Assembly: GCA_044225795.1 (NCBI GenBank)
Contig: JBGAIF010000009.1
Span: forward strand, 45,978 to 109,977
Direction of reading: 5' to 3'
DNA from: Nemorincola sp044225795
GTDB lineage: Bacteria > Bacteroidota > Bacteroidia > Chitinophagales > Chitinophagaceae
DNA: 64,000 nt
Part shown: positions 1 to 8,476 of the stretch, one piece after another
How the letters are laid out: the number at the start of each line of letters is the position of its first letter
Position numbering within the stretch: position 1 is the first letter of the stretch
The notes under the pieces: generated by a model
Seen by the model: the letters and a program-made list of their open reading frames with translations, nothing else
Databases searched by the model: none
Told to the model about the DNA's origin: nothing
Position numbers and translations under genes: made by a program

Positions 1-489
1 CCTGTTCTCATACTGCCAATATTCGTTCAGTATCACATCGTGGTAGTGTTTGGTTATTTCGTCTGTCTCAGGAGAAATATACGGGTAGCAGTAGCTCCAT
101 GCTGCAATAATGCCTCCCGGTTTCAGAACGCGGTTCACTTCGCTATAGAACTTATCAAACTCGAACCAATGCAATGCGTTGGCAATAGTGAGCAGGTCAA
201 TCGAATGGTCTGCTATGGTGTTTTCCTCAGCCTTTTCTATGCGGTAGATAATGCGCTCATGAGGCGTGACATTTTGTATCTGTTGCTCGCTTGGGTCTGT
301 AGCTATTATACGGTCGTAGTAACCGGTCAGTGCAATTGCCGCTTGCCCGTTGCCCGTGCCGCAATCCCATGCTGTGTTGTGTTCTTCGGTAAGTGATGAC
401 AGATATTGAAAAAGGCTATCGGGGTAATGCGGCCGGTACCTGGCATAAATGTCAGCCTGTTTAGAAAAGTTGTCTTTGAATTGCAGCAT
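1..489 (-). CDS. Class I SAM-dependent methyltransferase, 3' part cut by window edge
   Basis: The reading frame opens at an ATG on the minus strand (489) and runs without a stop to base 1, giving 163 residues. Motif I of the SAM-binding Rossmann fold, WDCGTGNGQAA, lies at residues 41-51. It is followed by an acidic strand end (ATDPSEQQI) and the post-motif 'LTIANALHWFE...VLKPGG', as in methyltransferases of the UbiE/Methyltransf_11 type. Such proteins are usually near 250 residues, so about a third is missing beyond the window. It is probably a small-molecule methyltransferase acting in the cytoplasm; the substrate cannot be told. It points away from the next gene, with a ~100-base AT-rich spacer between them. 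Confidence 0.8.
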   Translation of the reverse strand, partial: MLQFKDNFSKQADIYARYRPHYPDSLFQYLSSLTEEHNTAWDCGTGNGQAAIALTGYYDRIIATDPSEQQIQNVTPHERIIYRIEKAEENTIADHSIDLLTIANALHWFEFDKFYSEVNRVLKPGGIIAAWSYCYPYISPETDEITKHYHDVILNEYWQYENR

Positions 490-591
490 CACGCTAAAGT
501 TACTGTAATTCGTAACACTCCGTATTGTTGAATGTAGTGTAAGCAAATATCTGCTATAAAAGCTACTTTAGCATACTGATAAGGACCGGTT

Positions 592-864
592 ATGCTATTT
601 GGATTTGCCTTAGTGTTATTCTCTGTATTTGCTATTATATTTAATGTAATAACTGTCATTGCAATAATAAAAGAAAGAGTAGCACCTTCTTATATCAAGG
701 TTAAGATATCTATTGCATTCAATAGTGTTATGGTTTTTGTACTCGGATATTTATGGTTTCTCGGGTATGACTTAAGTAGTTACGATTCCACATGGCTGAT
801 CATTTTCATATGCCTGATCATTTTTTACGTGATCATTATAGCAAGAAGAACAGGAGGTAATTAA
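592..864 (+). CDS. Small hypothetical membrane protein
   Basis: A 90-residue frame with an ATG start that I do not recognise. It is very hydrophobic, with three likely membrane segments at about residues 2-25, 38-58 and 66-84. The segments are joined by short polar turns, one basic (IKERVAPSYIKVK), and the tail is basic (ARRTGGN). This composition is far from what a chance frame gives, so it is probably a real inner-membrane protein. It stands alone between the partial methyltransferase and the glycosidase-like lipoprotein, with no clear promoter. No function is proposed. Confidence 0.5.
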   Translation: MLFGFALVLFSVFAIIFNVITVIAIIKERVAPSYIKVKISIAFNSVMVFVLGYLWFLGYDLSSYDSTWLIIFICLIIFYVIIIARRTGGN

Positions 865-1013
865 ATACAACCTTGGTGGGTCTATTGAGAACAAAAGAGT
901 CTTTTGGTGAAAAATAAGTCGAACCTGTTACTTTACAGAGTGTTGTCTACCGCTACGCTGTGTAACACCAACCTATTACGGTTAATTTCATCGCCATCAG
1001 CTATCTTCGCTAT

Positions 1014-2588
1014 ATGAGATCTGCTCTGCTTGCACTGTTATTGTTTGCCTCTTGTATGCAAGGCGGCTCGCAGGAAAATGAGCATCCGAGTCAGACGGTA
1101 AAACATTATCCGCTGCACAATTACTTTGGCGTCAATGCTTTTGAGTGGGATTTCATCAACCCTCCCGATCCGTTGAATCTTGATACCGTACGGCTGAATG
1201 CGATAAAGCATTTCACACAGGTACGCCATTATCTTGATTGGGAGAAGGTAGAGCATACAGAAGGGCAGTATACATTCAATCCGGCGAGTAACGGCAGTTG
1301 GAACTACGACACTATGTACCAATGGTGCCACGACAATGGTATAGAAGTGCTGGCATGTATCAAGACAGTGCCGGACTGGATGCAGGCTTCGTGGCCGGAG
1401 AAAGAACGTGGTAATGAGAATGTACCTGTGCGTTATGGCAGGGATTATGGTACTCCGGCATCTTACATAGAGCAGGCAAGGTTGGCATTTCAGTATGCCG
1501 CGCGTTATGGGCATAATAAGGTTGTTGACAGGTCTTTGGTGCGTGTGGATGAGGCAATGGAGCCATGGCCGGGTGGCCCACACAATGTAGTAAAGACAGG
1601 CCTTGGGCTGATCAATTTCATAGAGTGTGACAATGAACGCGATAAGTGGTGGCAGGGAAGGAGAGCAGAGCAGAAACCAGAGGAATATGCTGCCAACCTA
1701 TCTGCATTCTATGATGGGCATAAAGGCACTATGGGTAAAGGAGTTGGCGTAAAAAATGCCGACCCCTACATGAAGGTGGTAATGAGTGGTCTCGCAGCGC
1801 CCCGGCCGGAGTATGTAAAAGCGATGATTGACTGGTGCCTTAAGAACAGGGGTAGAAGAGCCGATGGATCGCCGGACCTGCCCTGGGATGTTATCAACTA
1901 CCATTATTATTGCAACGATGCCGATTACAACACAGCAAAGAAGCAAACAACCGGAATGCCACCGGAACAAACTAAGGCTGCTGAAGTGGCGGAGAGATTT
2001 GTGGAGATGGCGCACAAGTATGCAGGAGATATGCCGGTATGGGTGACAGAGACGGGTTACGATATCAAACAGACGACCCAGCAGAAGATACCGTTGATTG
2101 GAAATAAAAGCGTATTGGAGACCCAGGCAGACTGGAGCCTTCGTACCTGCCTGCTTTTTTCACGTGCAGGTATTCAGAAGGTTTTCTTTTATGAACTGTT
2201 TGACGACAATCCGCAAAGCGATATGAACTTTTCTAATAGCGGCCTAATTAATGCAGACAGGTCTCCACGCCCTGTGGCAGACTATATGGCACAGGTGAAT
2301 AGGCTGTTCGGACAATACACCTATGTGTCGTCTTTGAGCAGTGATCCGGTGGTGGATAAATATACTTTATCAGGAAAAGATATGTATGTGCTTTATGTGC
2401 CGGGTAGTATAGGGAGAACGGTGAATTACTCCCTTGACCTTCATAGTGATCGAACAGTTGAAATATACATGCCTGTTTCGGGGAGAAATGAGATGAACAT
2501 GACCCAACAAAAGACGATCGGCGGTAAATTGTCACTGACGGTCACCCAGATACCGGTTTTTTTGTTGCTGGAAGAAAGGAATAAATAG
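1014..2588 (+). CDS. Glycoside hydrolase-like lipoprotein (clan GH-A fold)
   Basis: 524 residues. The N-terminus is a lipoprotein-type signal (a hydrophobic run ending LLFASC, lipid Cys about residue 14), so the enzyme is probably anchored to a membrane facing the periplasm or the cell surface. The body looks like a (beta/alpha)8 clan GH-A glycosidase. 'CDNE' places a candidate acid/base Glu at 208, and 'WVTETGYD' places a candidate nucleophile Glu at 346, matching the strand 4 and strand 7 glutamates of the clan. Between them lie Trp/Tyr-rich segments expected of a sugar-binding cleft. A C-terminal beta domain (about 430-524) follows. It resembles GH39-like enzymes in layout, but the exact family and substrate are not determined. 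It is transcribed alone. Confidence 0.65.
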   Translation: MRSALLALLLFASCMQGGSQENEHPSQTVKHYPLHNYFGVNAFEWDFINPPDPLNLDTVRLNAIKHFTQVRHYLDWEKVEHTEGQYTFNPASNGSWNYDTMYQWCHDNGIEVLACIKTVPDWMQASWPEKERGNENVPVRYGRDYGTPASYIEQARLAFQYAARYGHNKVVDRSLVRVDEAMEPWPGGPHNVVKTGLGLINFIECDNERDKWWQGRRAEQKPEEYAANLSAFYDGHKGTMGKGVGVKNADPYMKVVMSGLAAPRPEYVKAMIDWCLKNRGRRADGSPDLPWDVINYHYYCNDADYNTAKKQTTGMPPEQTKAAEVAERFVEMAHKYAGDMPVWVTETGYDIKQTTQQKIPLIGNKSVLETQADWSLRTCLLFSRAGIQKVFFYELFDDNPQSDMNFSNSGLINADRSPRPVADYMAQVNRLFGQYTYVSSLSSDPVVDKYTLSGKDMYVLYVPGSIGRTVNYSLDLHSDRTVEIYMPVSGRNEMNMTQQKTIGGKLSLTVTQIPVFLLLEERNK

Positions 2589-2767
2589 AAAATTAATATT
2601 AGGATCACCCCAACTTTTTCGAAATATGATATGTCTTTATTATCTTGTATTGGTTAGAAATAGCCAATAAGCAATAGATTGTTATTTTGGACAATATTGT
2701 TAAATTTTAATTTTTTTTTTATAATTTTAATAGTTTATAACACAACCAACATAATAAATACCCCTAT

Positions 2768-5700
2768 ATGAGATTAAGACTACTCGCATTCATGATTCTG
2801 TCAACCCTTTCTTCTTTATCGTGGGCGCAATCGAAATGCGACCCTAATATTGATTTTGAGTTAGGAAATACATCAATCTGGAACTATTTTATCGGATCCG
2901 TATCAAGCGGGCCTGTACTTAGTTTATCGCCATCTCCGGCAACACCCACACGCCACGATCTGACGAGTGGATCAGGTGTTGACCCATATGGAAATTTTCC
3001 TGTTGTGTCTCCATTGCCCGGCCTCTATTCTTTGAAACTGGGTAATGACATGACGGGTGCACAGGCAGAGCGCGCGCGATACTACATTCACGTACCAACT
3101 CTTGCCGGATCTTTCGGTATCAACTATTGGTATGCAGTGGTACTTCAGGATCCGTCACACTCTGTGCCTGATCAGCCAAGGTTTGTTGTAACTGCATATG
3201 ATTCAGCCTCAGGGAAACCGATACCTTGTGCCCAATATAACTATGTTGCTTCGTCTACACTTCCCGGGTTCAAAAAGTCCACTTCCGGGTACAGTGTTTT
3301 TTACAAACCATGGTCTTTGGGATCAATGGACCTTTCGTCATCTCTTGGGACCACTGTCGTGATAGATTTTACTTCTATGGACTGCACTCTGGGTGGTCAC
3401 TTCGGATACGGTTACCTCGATATGAGTTGTGGCGTGTTCTCGATCATGAACTTGTCTTGTAACTCTGATTCGGTAACACTTACTGCTCCTCCGGGATTCG
3501 ACGTTTACGAATGGTATGATTCCGTAAGTTGGTCACTCATCGGTAAAGCAGACACTATAACGATAGCCACGCCTCCGAAACCTACGACCTATGCCGTTAT
3601 TCTTACACCTTACCTTGGGTACGGTTGTGTAGATACACTGTATACACGTATATATCCTTCCAAGCTGACTGTTAAACCAGATCACGATACTACAGTATGT
3701 GTGAGCAGCAGTATACAGCTTCGTATGCGGGCTTTTGATATCGCTTTACCGCTAAATTATACATGGACTGGCGTGCCAGGAGCAGGGATCTTGTGCTCAT
3801 CGTGCGATTCTACAATGGTCACTCCGGCACTAGGACTGAACCGGTACGCATTCAAGGTCGTCGATGCCGGTGGGTGTAGTATTGAGGACACCATAAATGT
3901 GACGGCCATTGGGGTGATACCAATCGTCTATACGACCAATGTGTCATGTTACGGCAGAAGTGATGGGTCGGCATTTGTATTGCCTACCTCGGGTACACCG
4001 CCGTTTACCTACAGCTGGTCTACAAAACCAGTCATGACCTCACAGACAGTCACAGCTATCCCGGCTGGCACGTACACTGTAAGTATAACTGATGCGACGG
4101 GTTGTACCAGTCATACACCGCTAACAATAACTCAGCCGGGCCCCACCATCATTGCGTTGGCTGATTCTTCAGATCCTACTACCTGCAACGGTAAAGACGG
4201 ATACATCACCATTAGTGGTTTTGACCCCTTAAGCCCATACACGATACGATATTTATTCAACGGTACACCCGTAGTGGTTTCTCTGCCGTCCAGCAGTGCT
4301 GGTAAAATCACAATAGCCACATTGTGCAGGGGTATCTATGACAGTTTTTCGGTGGTAGCGTCTAAATGTCCTTATAATGTAGTAGGGCCCGTGACATTAA
4401 CGGATCCACCAATACCTCCTCCACCGCCGGTTACACCAGACAGATATTGCCAGTTTGACATACCGACGCCTGTGAAAGCAACAGGTAGCAACCTTCTTTG
4501 GTATGGTGTTGGGTATGCCGGTGTGTCTAAACCTCCCGTACCTACTACTGCAGCGCCCGGTACTACCAGTTTCTGGGTAACACAAACGGTAAAAGGATGT
4601 GTAAGTGACAGCTCAATGGTTCAGGTAGTGGTGATACCAAAACCTGCTCCGCCAGTAACAGTAGACACAACCTATTGCCAGTTTCAGACGGCAGTGTCAC
4701 TGGTGGCCAGCGGAGATAGTATTCTGTGGTATCAGACTGAAAGTACCCCTACTGCTATTATTCCTGAACCAGTTCCATCTACTGACAAGCCCGGTGTGGA
4801 AATGTGGTATGCTAACCAAACGATCGATGGGTGTCCGAGTGACAGAACACCGGTAAAGGTGACTGTTTTAAGCCAACCCAACTTTACAATAACCCAGGAG
4901 AAGCCGTTTGTATGCCAATATGATTCTGCGTGGTTCTCTTATAAAGGGCCATCTATGACAGACCCTTACTACTCGTGGACAATTCCGGATGCGGAAAGAT
5001 ATTCCTACGATTTGAACGGATTTGGTATTTCTAATGCTCACGATTCAATGATATATGTACGTTTCGACTCTGTAGTGGAAAACAACTATGTACATCTTTT
5101 TGCCAGCGCATATCATGGCAGGTGTTATTATGAGACATCTGTACGCATGCCAGTGATCCCGCACCCGACTGCTGTTACCTACACGAAGAGAGATGTTTGT
5201 GCGGGTGATACTGTCAATCTTGCTATTGACGCAAAATCGGATAATGCGGCCTTGTTTGAGTGGAGAGTGGATGGAGATCCGCTTGATGCTTCACCTGCGC
5301 TCAACATCATTTCCCATAACTCAAACAGTGGAGGGCCGTTCGGTATCTCCTGGAACGATAGCGGACGACATGTGATACAGATATGGACTTCAACTAAAGA
5401 AGGTTGTAAGGCCCCTCCTACTGATGATACGATCAATGTGCATAGAATACCTGATGCTACATTTACCTACACCACAAAGGCCAGCCAGCTTTGTCTTGAA
5501 GACAGTGTGTTATTCAGCGCGGTGACCAATAATTACAATTACGCTTATTACTGGTCTCCCGAACATTATTTTGCCAATATAAACAAGGCAAATACCTGGG
5601 GCAAAGTAGAGAATAACAGGAGTTTTGTAACGCTTAAGGTTACGGATCCTATTGGTTGTTACGCAACTACGACACAGGAGTTAGACCCAAGTTCTTGCTG

Positions 5701-5971
5701 CACAGTAGGTATTCCGAGTATGTTCACGCCGAATGGCGATGGAAAGAATGATTTCTTCCGTCCGATATTTGTAGGCTTCCACAGGTTCCATACATTCCGT
5801 ATTGCCAACCGTTGGGGGCAGACAGTGTATGAAGGTTCTCATAGTAATATGCAGTGGGACGGAACTTATAATGGCGTGCCGCAGGATATGGGCGTATATT
5901 TCTACTACCTCAAGTATGATTGCGGTGGGCAGGAAATAGAGAAGAAAGGTGATGTGACCCTGGTTAGATAA
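2768..5971 (+). CDS. Large secreted surface protein with SprB-like and Ig-like modules and CHU_C gliding-type C-terminus
   Basis: 1067 residues beginning with a Sec signal peptide (cleavage near LSSLSWAQ). The N-terminal ~220 residues form a globular beta-rich region. Ig-like modules with paired cysteines follow. An SprB-type repeat (about 385-458: 'CYGRSDGSAFV...GTPPFTYSW...AGTYTVSITDATGC') is followed by an ~85-residue module (461-545, starting DPTTCNGKDGYITI) that also occurs twice in the giant protein at 12380-19924. Further Cys-paired repeats come next. The end is a CHU_C domain (about 977-1067: 'FTPNGDGKNDFF', 'NRWGQTVYEG', 'WDGTYNGVPQDMGVYFYYL'), the T9SS sorting module of gliding-type adhesins. 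The inferred role is adhesion or motility at the cell surface. Confidence 0.85.
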   Translation: MRLRLLAFMILSTLSSLSWAQSKCDPNIDFELGNTSIWNYFIGSVSSGPVLSLSPSPATPTRHDLTSGSGVDPYGNFPVVSPLPGLYSLKLGNDMTGAQAERARYYIHVPTLAGSFGINYWYAVVLQDPSHSVPDQPRFVVTAYDSASGKPIPCAQYNYVASSTLPGFKKSTSGYSVFYKPWSLGSMDLSSSLGTTVVIDFTSMDCTLGGHFGYGYLDMSCGVFSIMNLSCNSDSVTLTAPPGFDVYEWYDSVSWSLIGKADTITIATPPKPTTYAVILTPYLGYGCVDTLYTRIYPSKLTVKPDHDTTVCVSSSIQLRMRAFDIALPLNYTWTGVPGAGILCSSCDSTMVTPALGLNRYAFKVVDAGGCSIEDTINVTAIGVIPIVYTTNVSCYGRSDGSAFVLPTSGTPPFTYSWSTKPVMTSQTVTAIPAGTYTVSITDATGCTSHTPLTITQPGPTIIALADSSDPTTCNGKDGYITISGFDPLSPYTIRYLFNGTPVVVSLPSSSAGKITIATLCRGIYDSFSVVASKCPYNVVGPVTLTDPPIPPPPPVTPDRYCQFDIPTPVKATGSNLLWYGVGYAGVSKPPVPTTAAPGTTSFWVTQTVKGCVSDSSMVQVVVIPKPAPPVTVDTTYCQFQTAVSLVASGDSILWYQTESTPTAIIPEPVPSTDKPGVEMWYANQTIDGCPSDRTPVKVTVLSQPNFTITQEKPFVCQYDSAWFSYKGPSMTDPYYSWTIPDAERYSYDLNGFGISNAHDSMIYVRFDSVVENNYVHLFASAYHGRCYYETSVRMPVIPHPTAVTYTKRDVCAGDTVNLAIDAKSDNAALFEWRVDGDPLDASPALNIISHNSNSGGPFGISWNDSGRHVIQIWTSTKEGCKAPPTDDTINVHRIPDATFTYTTKASQLCLEDSVLFSAVTNNYNYAYYWSPEHYFANINKANTWGKVENNRSFVTLKVTDPIGCYATTTQELDPSSCCTVGIPSMFTPNGDGKNDFFRPIFVGFHRFHTFRIANRWGQTVYEGSHSNMQWDGTYNGVPQDMGVYFYYLKYDCGGQEIEKKGDVTLVR

Positions 5972-5998
5972 GCTTCAAAAGCAATAGATTAAGAAGCC

Positions 5999-6028
5999 GC
6001 TCCGATATTCGGGGCGGTTTTTTTTTAT
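5999..6028 (+). terminator. Intrinsic terminator of the CHU_C protein gene
   Basis: A GC-rich stem (CCGCTCCG against CGGGGCGG, one G-T pair, loop ATATT) at 5999-6019 is followed by nine T. It lies 28 bases after the stop of the 1067-residue protein. Confidence 0.85.
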
Positions 6029-6045
6029 GCATAGCATTAAAAAAN

Positions 6046-6066
6046 NNNNNNNNNNNNNNNNNNNNN
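6046..6066. other. Assembly gap of 21 N
   Basis: A run of 21 N lies in the convergent space between the CHU_C protein gene and fhs. It removes the last codon(s) and stop of fhs and probably that gene's terminator. The length of the run may not be the true gap length. Confidence 0.98.
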
Positions 6067-7752
6067 AAGACCTTCTATCTCTCCGTTCACAAGCTTGATG
6101 TGTAGCGCCTGCGGATCCTTTGGCAGTCCCGGCATACGCATGATCTCGCCTGCCACAGCCACAATGAAACCGGCGCCTGCATTGATCACGAGGTCGCGGA
6201 TATGGAATGTGAACCCTGAAGGCGCGCAGATATTCTTCTCATTGTCAGAGAAAGAGTACTGTGTCTTGGCGATACATATTGGCAGGTTGCCCCAACCATT
6301 ATTCTCAAAGCTCTTCAGTTTCGCTTCAGCGGTAGTATTGAACACCACTTCGCCTGCGCGGTATATCTTGGTAGCTATCTTCTCTATCTTGGTTTTGATG
6401 CTGTCTGTCAGCTCATATGTGAAGTTGATGTCCTTGGATGGGTGGTGTTCTATCATATTCACGATCTTTTCAGCCAGCTCTGCAGCACCTTCACCACCTT
6501 TTGTAAAGCCGTTGTTGATGGCGAATACCACGCCCTGTTGTTCGCAGAAGTTTTCCAGGTGAGTTACTTCCTCTGTTGTGTCGTGTTTGAATTTGTTGAA
6601 CGATACCACTACACTTTGGCCAAAATTCTTCATGTTCTCAATATGGCGTTGCAAGTTAGGCAGTCCCGCTATCAGCGCTTCCATGTTTGGCTTGGTTATG
6701 TCAGCTGCCGGTACACCTCCGTGGAGCTTCAGGGCCGCCGTAGTAGCTACAATGATAGTTGCCTTTGGCCTCAATCCGCTCATACGGCATTTGATATCCA
6801 GGAACTTCTCTGCACCAAGATCACTGCCGAATCCGGATTCAGTTACAACATAGTCGTTACAGCTAAGTGCCATCTTTGTTGCGAGCACGGAGTTACACCC
6901 ATGAGCTATGTTGGCAAATGGCCCACCATGTACGAATGCGGTTGTGTTCTCGGTGGTTTGTACGAGGTTCGGTAACAGTGCATCTTTAAGCAATACTGTA
7001 ATTGATTCCGCTATGCCCAGATCTTTAACCGTAAAAGGTTTCTTGTCTTGCCTGTAACCCAGAACTATTCGTTCAATGCGGGCCTGCAGGTCATCAACGT
7101 CAGTAGCCAGGCAGAATAGCGCCATGATCTCTGATGCAGGCGTAATGTCAAAGCCGGCTTCGGTAGGAATTCCGTTTGCAGAGCCGCCCAGGCCAGTAAC
7201 AACATTCCTGAGTGAGCGGTCATTAACATCAAGTACCCGGCGCCATACAATGCGGTCGAGCGCGTTGGTAGTATTCCTGTTCTGGTATTGGTAGTTGTCC
7301 AGCAAAGCAGATATCATATTGTTGGCACAAGTGATTGCGTGGAAGTCGCCCGTAAAGTGCAGGTTGATATCTTCCATAGGGAGAACTTGTGAGTAGCCGC
7401 CACCTGCTGCACCACCCTTCATGCCAAAGCAAGGGCCAAGGCTTGGTTCACGTAAAGCCACCGCAGCTTTCTTTCCTATATAGTTCAGGCCAAGTGATGA
7501 GGCTACACTCGTCACTGTTTTACCTACACCTGCTTTGTTGGGTGTGATAGCGGTAACAAGTATCAGGTTGGCATCCTTTATTTTATCCTCGTTCAGATAT
7601 TTCAGAGGAACTTTTGCCTTATACCTGCCATAAGGTATAAGGTCATCAGGGCTAATTCCTATTTTCTCTGCTATTTCTGTTATTGGTTTTAGTTTCGTTG
7701 ATCTCGAGATCTCAATGTCTGATGGAAACGGTTTTGATGCATTGTCTGACAT
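6067..7752 (-). CDS. fhs: Formate--tetrahydrofolate ligase, 3' end lost in assembly gap
   Basis: Joins formate to tetrahydrofolate with ATP, making 10-formyl-THF for one-carbon metabolism in the cytoplasm. 562 residues are readable from the ATG at 7752 (MSDNASKPF). Family signatures are the nucleotide loop 'ITPNKAGVGKT', 'LREPSLGPCFGMKGGAAGGG' at about 100-120, and the C-terminal 'AGEIMRMPGLPKDPQA'. The readable part ends '...NGEIEGL' directly at the N run. Family members normally end in GLF, so at most a residue or two and the stop should be missing. Translating through the N run would add false sequence. It is transcribed alone. Confidence 0.95.
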
Positions 7753-7838
7753 AAATAAATGATTTACTGATGAAGATAAGTATTATGGTCAAATTCTCAC
7801 AGCAAAAAAATGATAATCGCTATTTGATAATATAACAC

Positions 7839-7865
7839 AAAAAAAGCGGCTCTGTAAAGAACCGC
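7839..7865 (-). terminator. Intrinsic terminator of the glutathione peroxidase gene
   Basis: Read on the minus strand, the stem GCGGTTC / GAGCCGC with loop TTTACA (7846-7865) is followed by seven U. It lies 22 bases past the stop of the peroxidase gene and just before the start of fhs, separating the two same-strand genes. Confidence 0.8.
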
Positions 7866-7887
7866 CTTTCAAATATTATGATAAATG

Positions 7888-8430
7888 TTATTTCTCTATT
7901 GCGGAGACGATCTCAGGTTCGGTTGGTTTCATGCCCGGTTTGAACACACCTACAAGCTGTCCTTTCTCATTAATAAGGTATTTCTGGAAGTTCCATTTCA
8001 CTTCACTATCCTTGAAATTGTTGTATTTCATCTGCGTGAGCCACACATATATCGGAGCCATATCTTCCCCTTTAACCGTTATCTTGGCTGCCATTGGGAA
8101 GGTCACTCCATAATTCTTGGTACAGAAGGCTGATATCTCCTTGTTGGATCCCGGTTCTTGCGAGCCAAAGTCATTGGCAGGGAAACCCACGATAACCAGT
8201 TTGTCTTTATACTTCACAGACATCGCCTGGAGGTCGGCATATTGCGGTGTGTTACCACATTCTGACGCTGTATTAACGACAAGGATCTTTTTCCCTTTGA
8301 ATTTTGCAAAGTCTATAGTGCTGCCATCCAGCGCTTTCACTTTGAATTCGTAGATACTGGCAGGGATATTGTCATTCTTAGGTGTAAAGAAAGACAGGAA
8401 ACTAAACAGGATACTGAGCGTGATCGTCAT
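7888..8430 (-). CDS. Glutathione peroxidase family thiol peroxidase
   Basis: 180 residues with a hydrophobic N-terminus (about 1-15) that suggests export or membrane anchoring. It has the full peroxidase tetrad: catalytic Cys58 in 'NTASECGNTPQY', Gln91 in 'NDFGSQEPG', and Trp146-Asn147 in 'KWNFQKYL'. It uses cysteine, not selenocysteine. Bacterial members usually reduce lipid or alkyl hydroperoxides with thioredoxin as donor, so the name is only a family label. A Bacteroidota -7 element on the minus strand (8446-8453) lies 15 bases before the ATG, so it can be transcribed separately from the upstream transporter gene. Confidence 0.9.
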   Translation of the reverse strand: MTITLSILFSFLSFFTPKNDNIPASIYEFKVKALDGSTIDFAKFKGKKILVVNTASECGNTPQYADLQAMSVKYKDKLVIVGFPANDFGSQEPGSNKEISAFCTKNYGVTFPMAAKITVKGEDMAPIYVWLTQMKYNNFKDSEVKWNFQKYLINEKGQLVGVFKPGMKPTEPEIVSAIEK

Positions 8431-8445
8431 GTGTGGTTGTTTCTA

Positions 8446-8453
8446 CAAATATA
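8446..8453 (-). promoter_or_regulatory. -7 element (TATATTTG) for the peroxidase gene
   Basis: Matches the Bacteroidota -7 consensus TAnnTTTG on the minus strand, in the 46-base gap between the transporter and the peroxidase. No well-spaced -33 TTTG is present, only a TTG 24 bases upstream. Confidence 0.45.
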
Positions 8454-8476
8454 GGTGTTTATACACTAAATGACGG

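Noticed and set aside
1038..1583. Minus-strand frame of 181 codons opposite the glycosidase-like gene
   Set aside because: The plus strand carries clear motifs and a signal peptide. The antisense frame is His/Cys-rich and resembles no known protein.
6037..6066. fhs frame extended through the N run to a stop at 6037
   Set aside because: It reads unknown bases as codons. The family ends at 'GLF', so the true stop lies within or at the gap.
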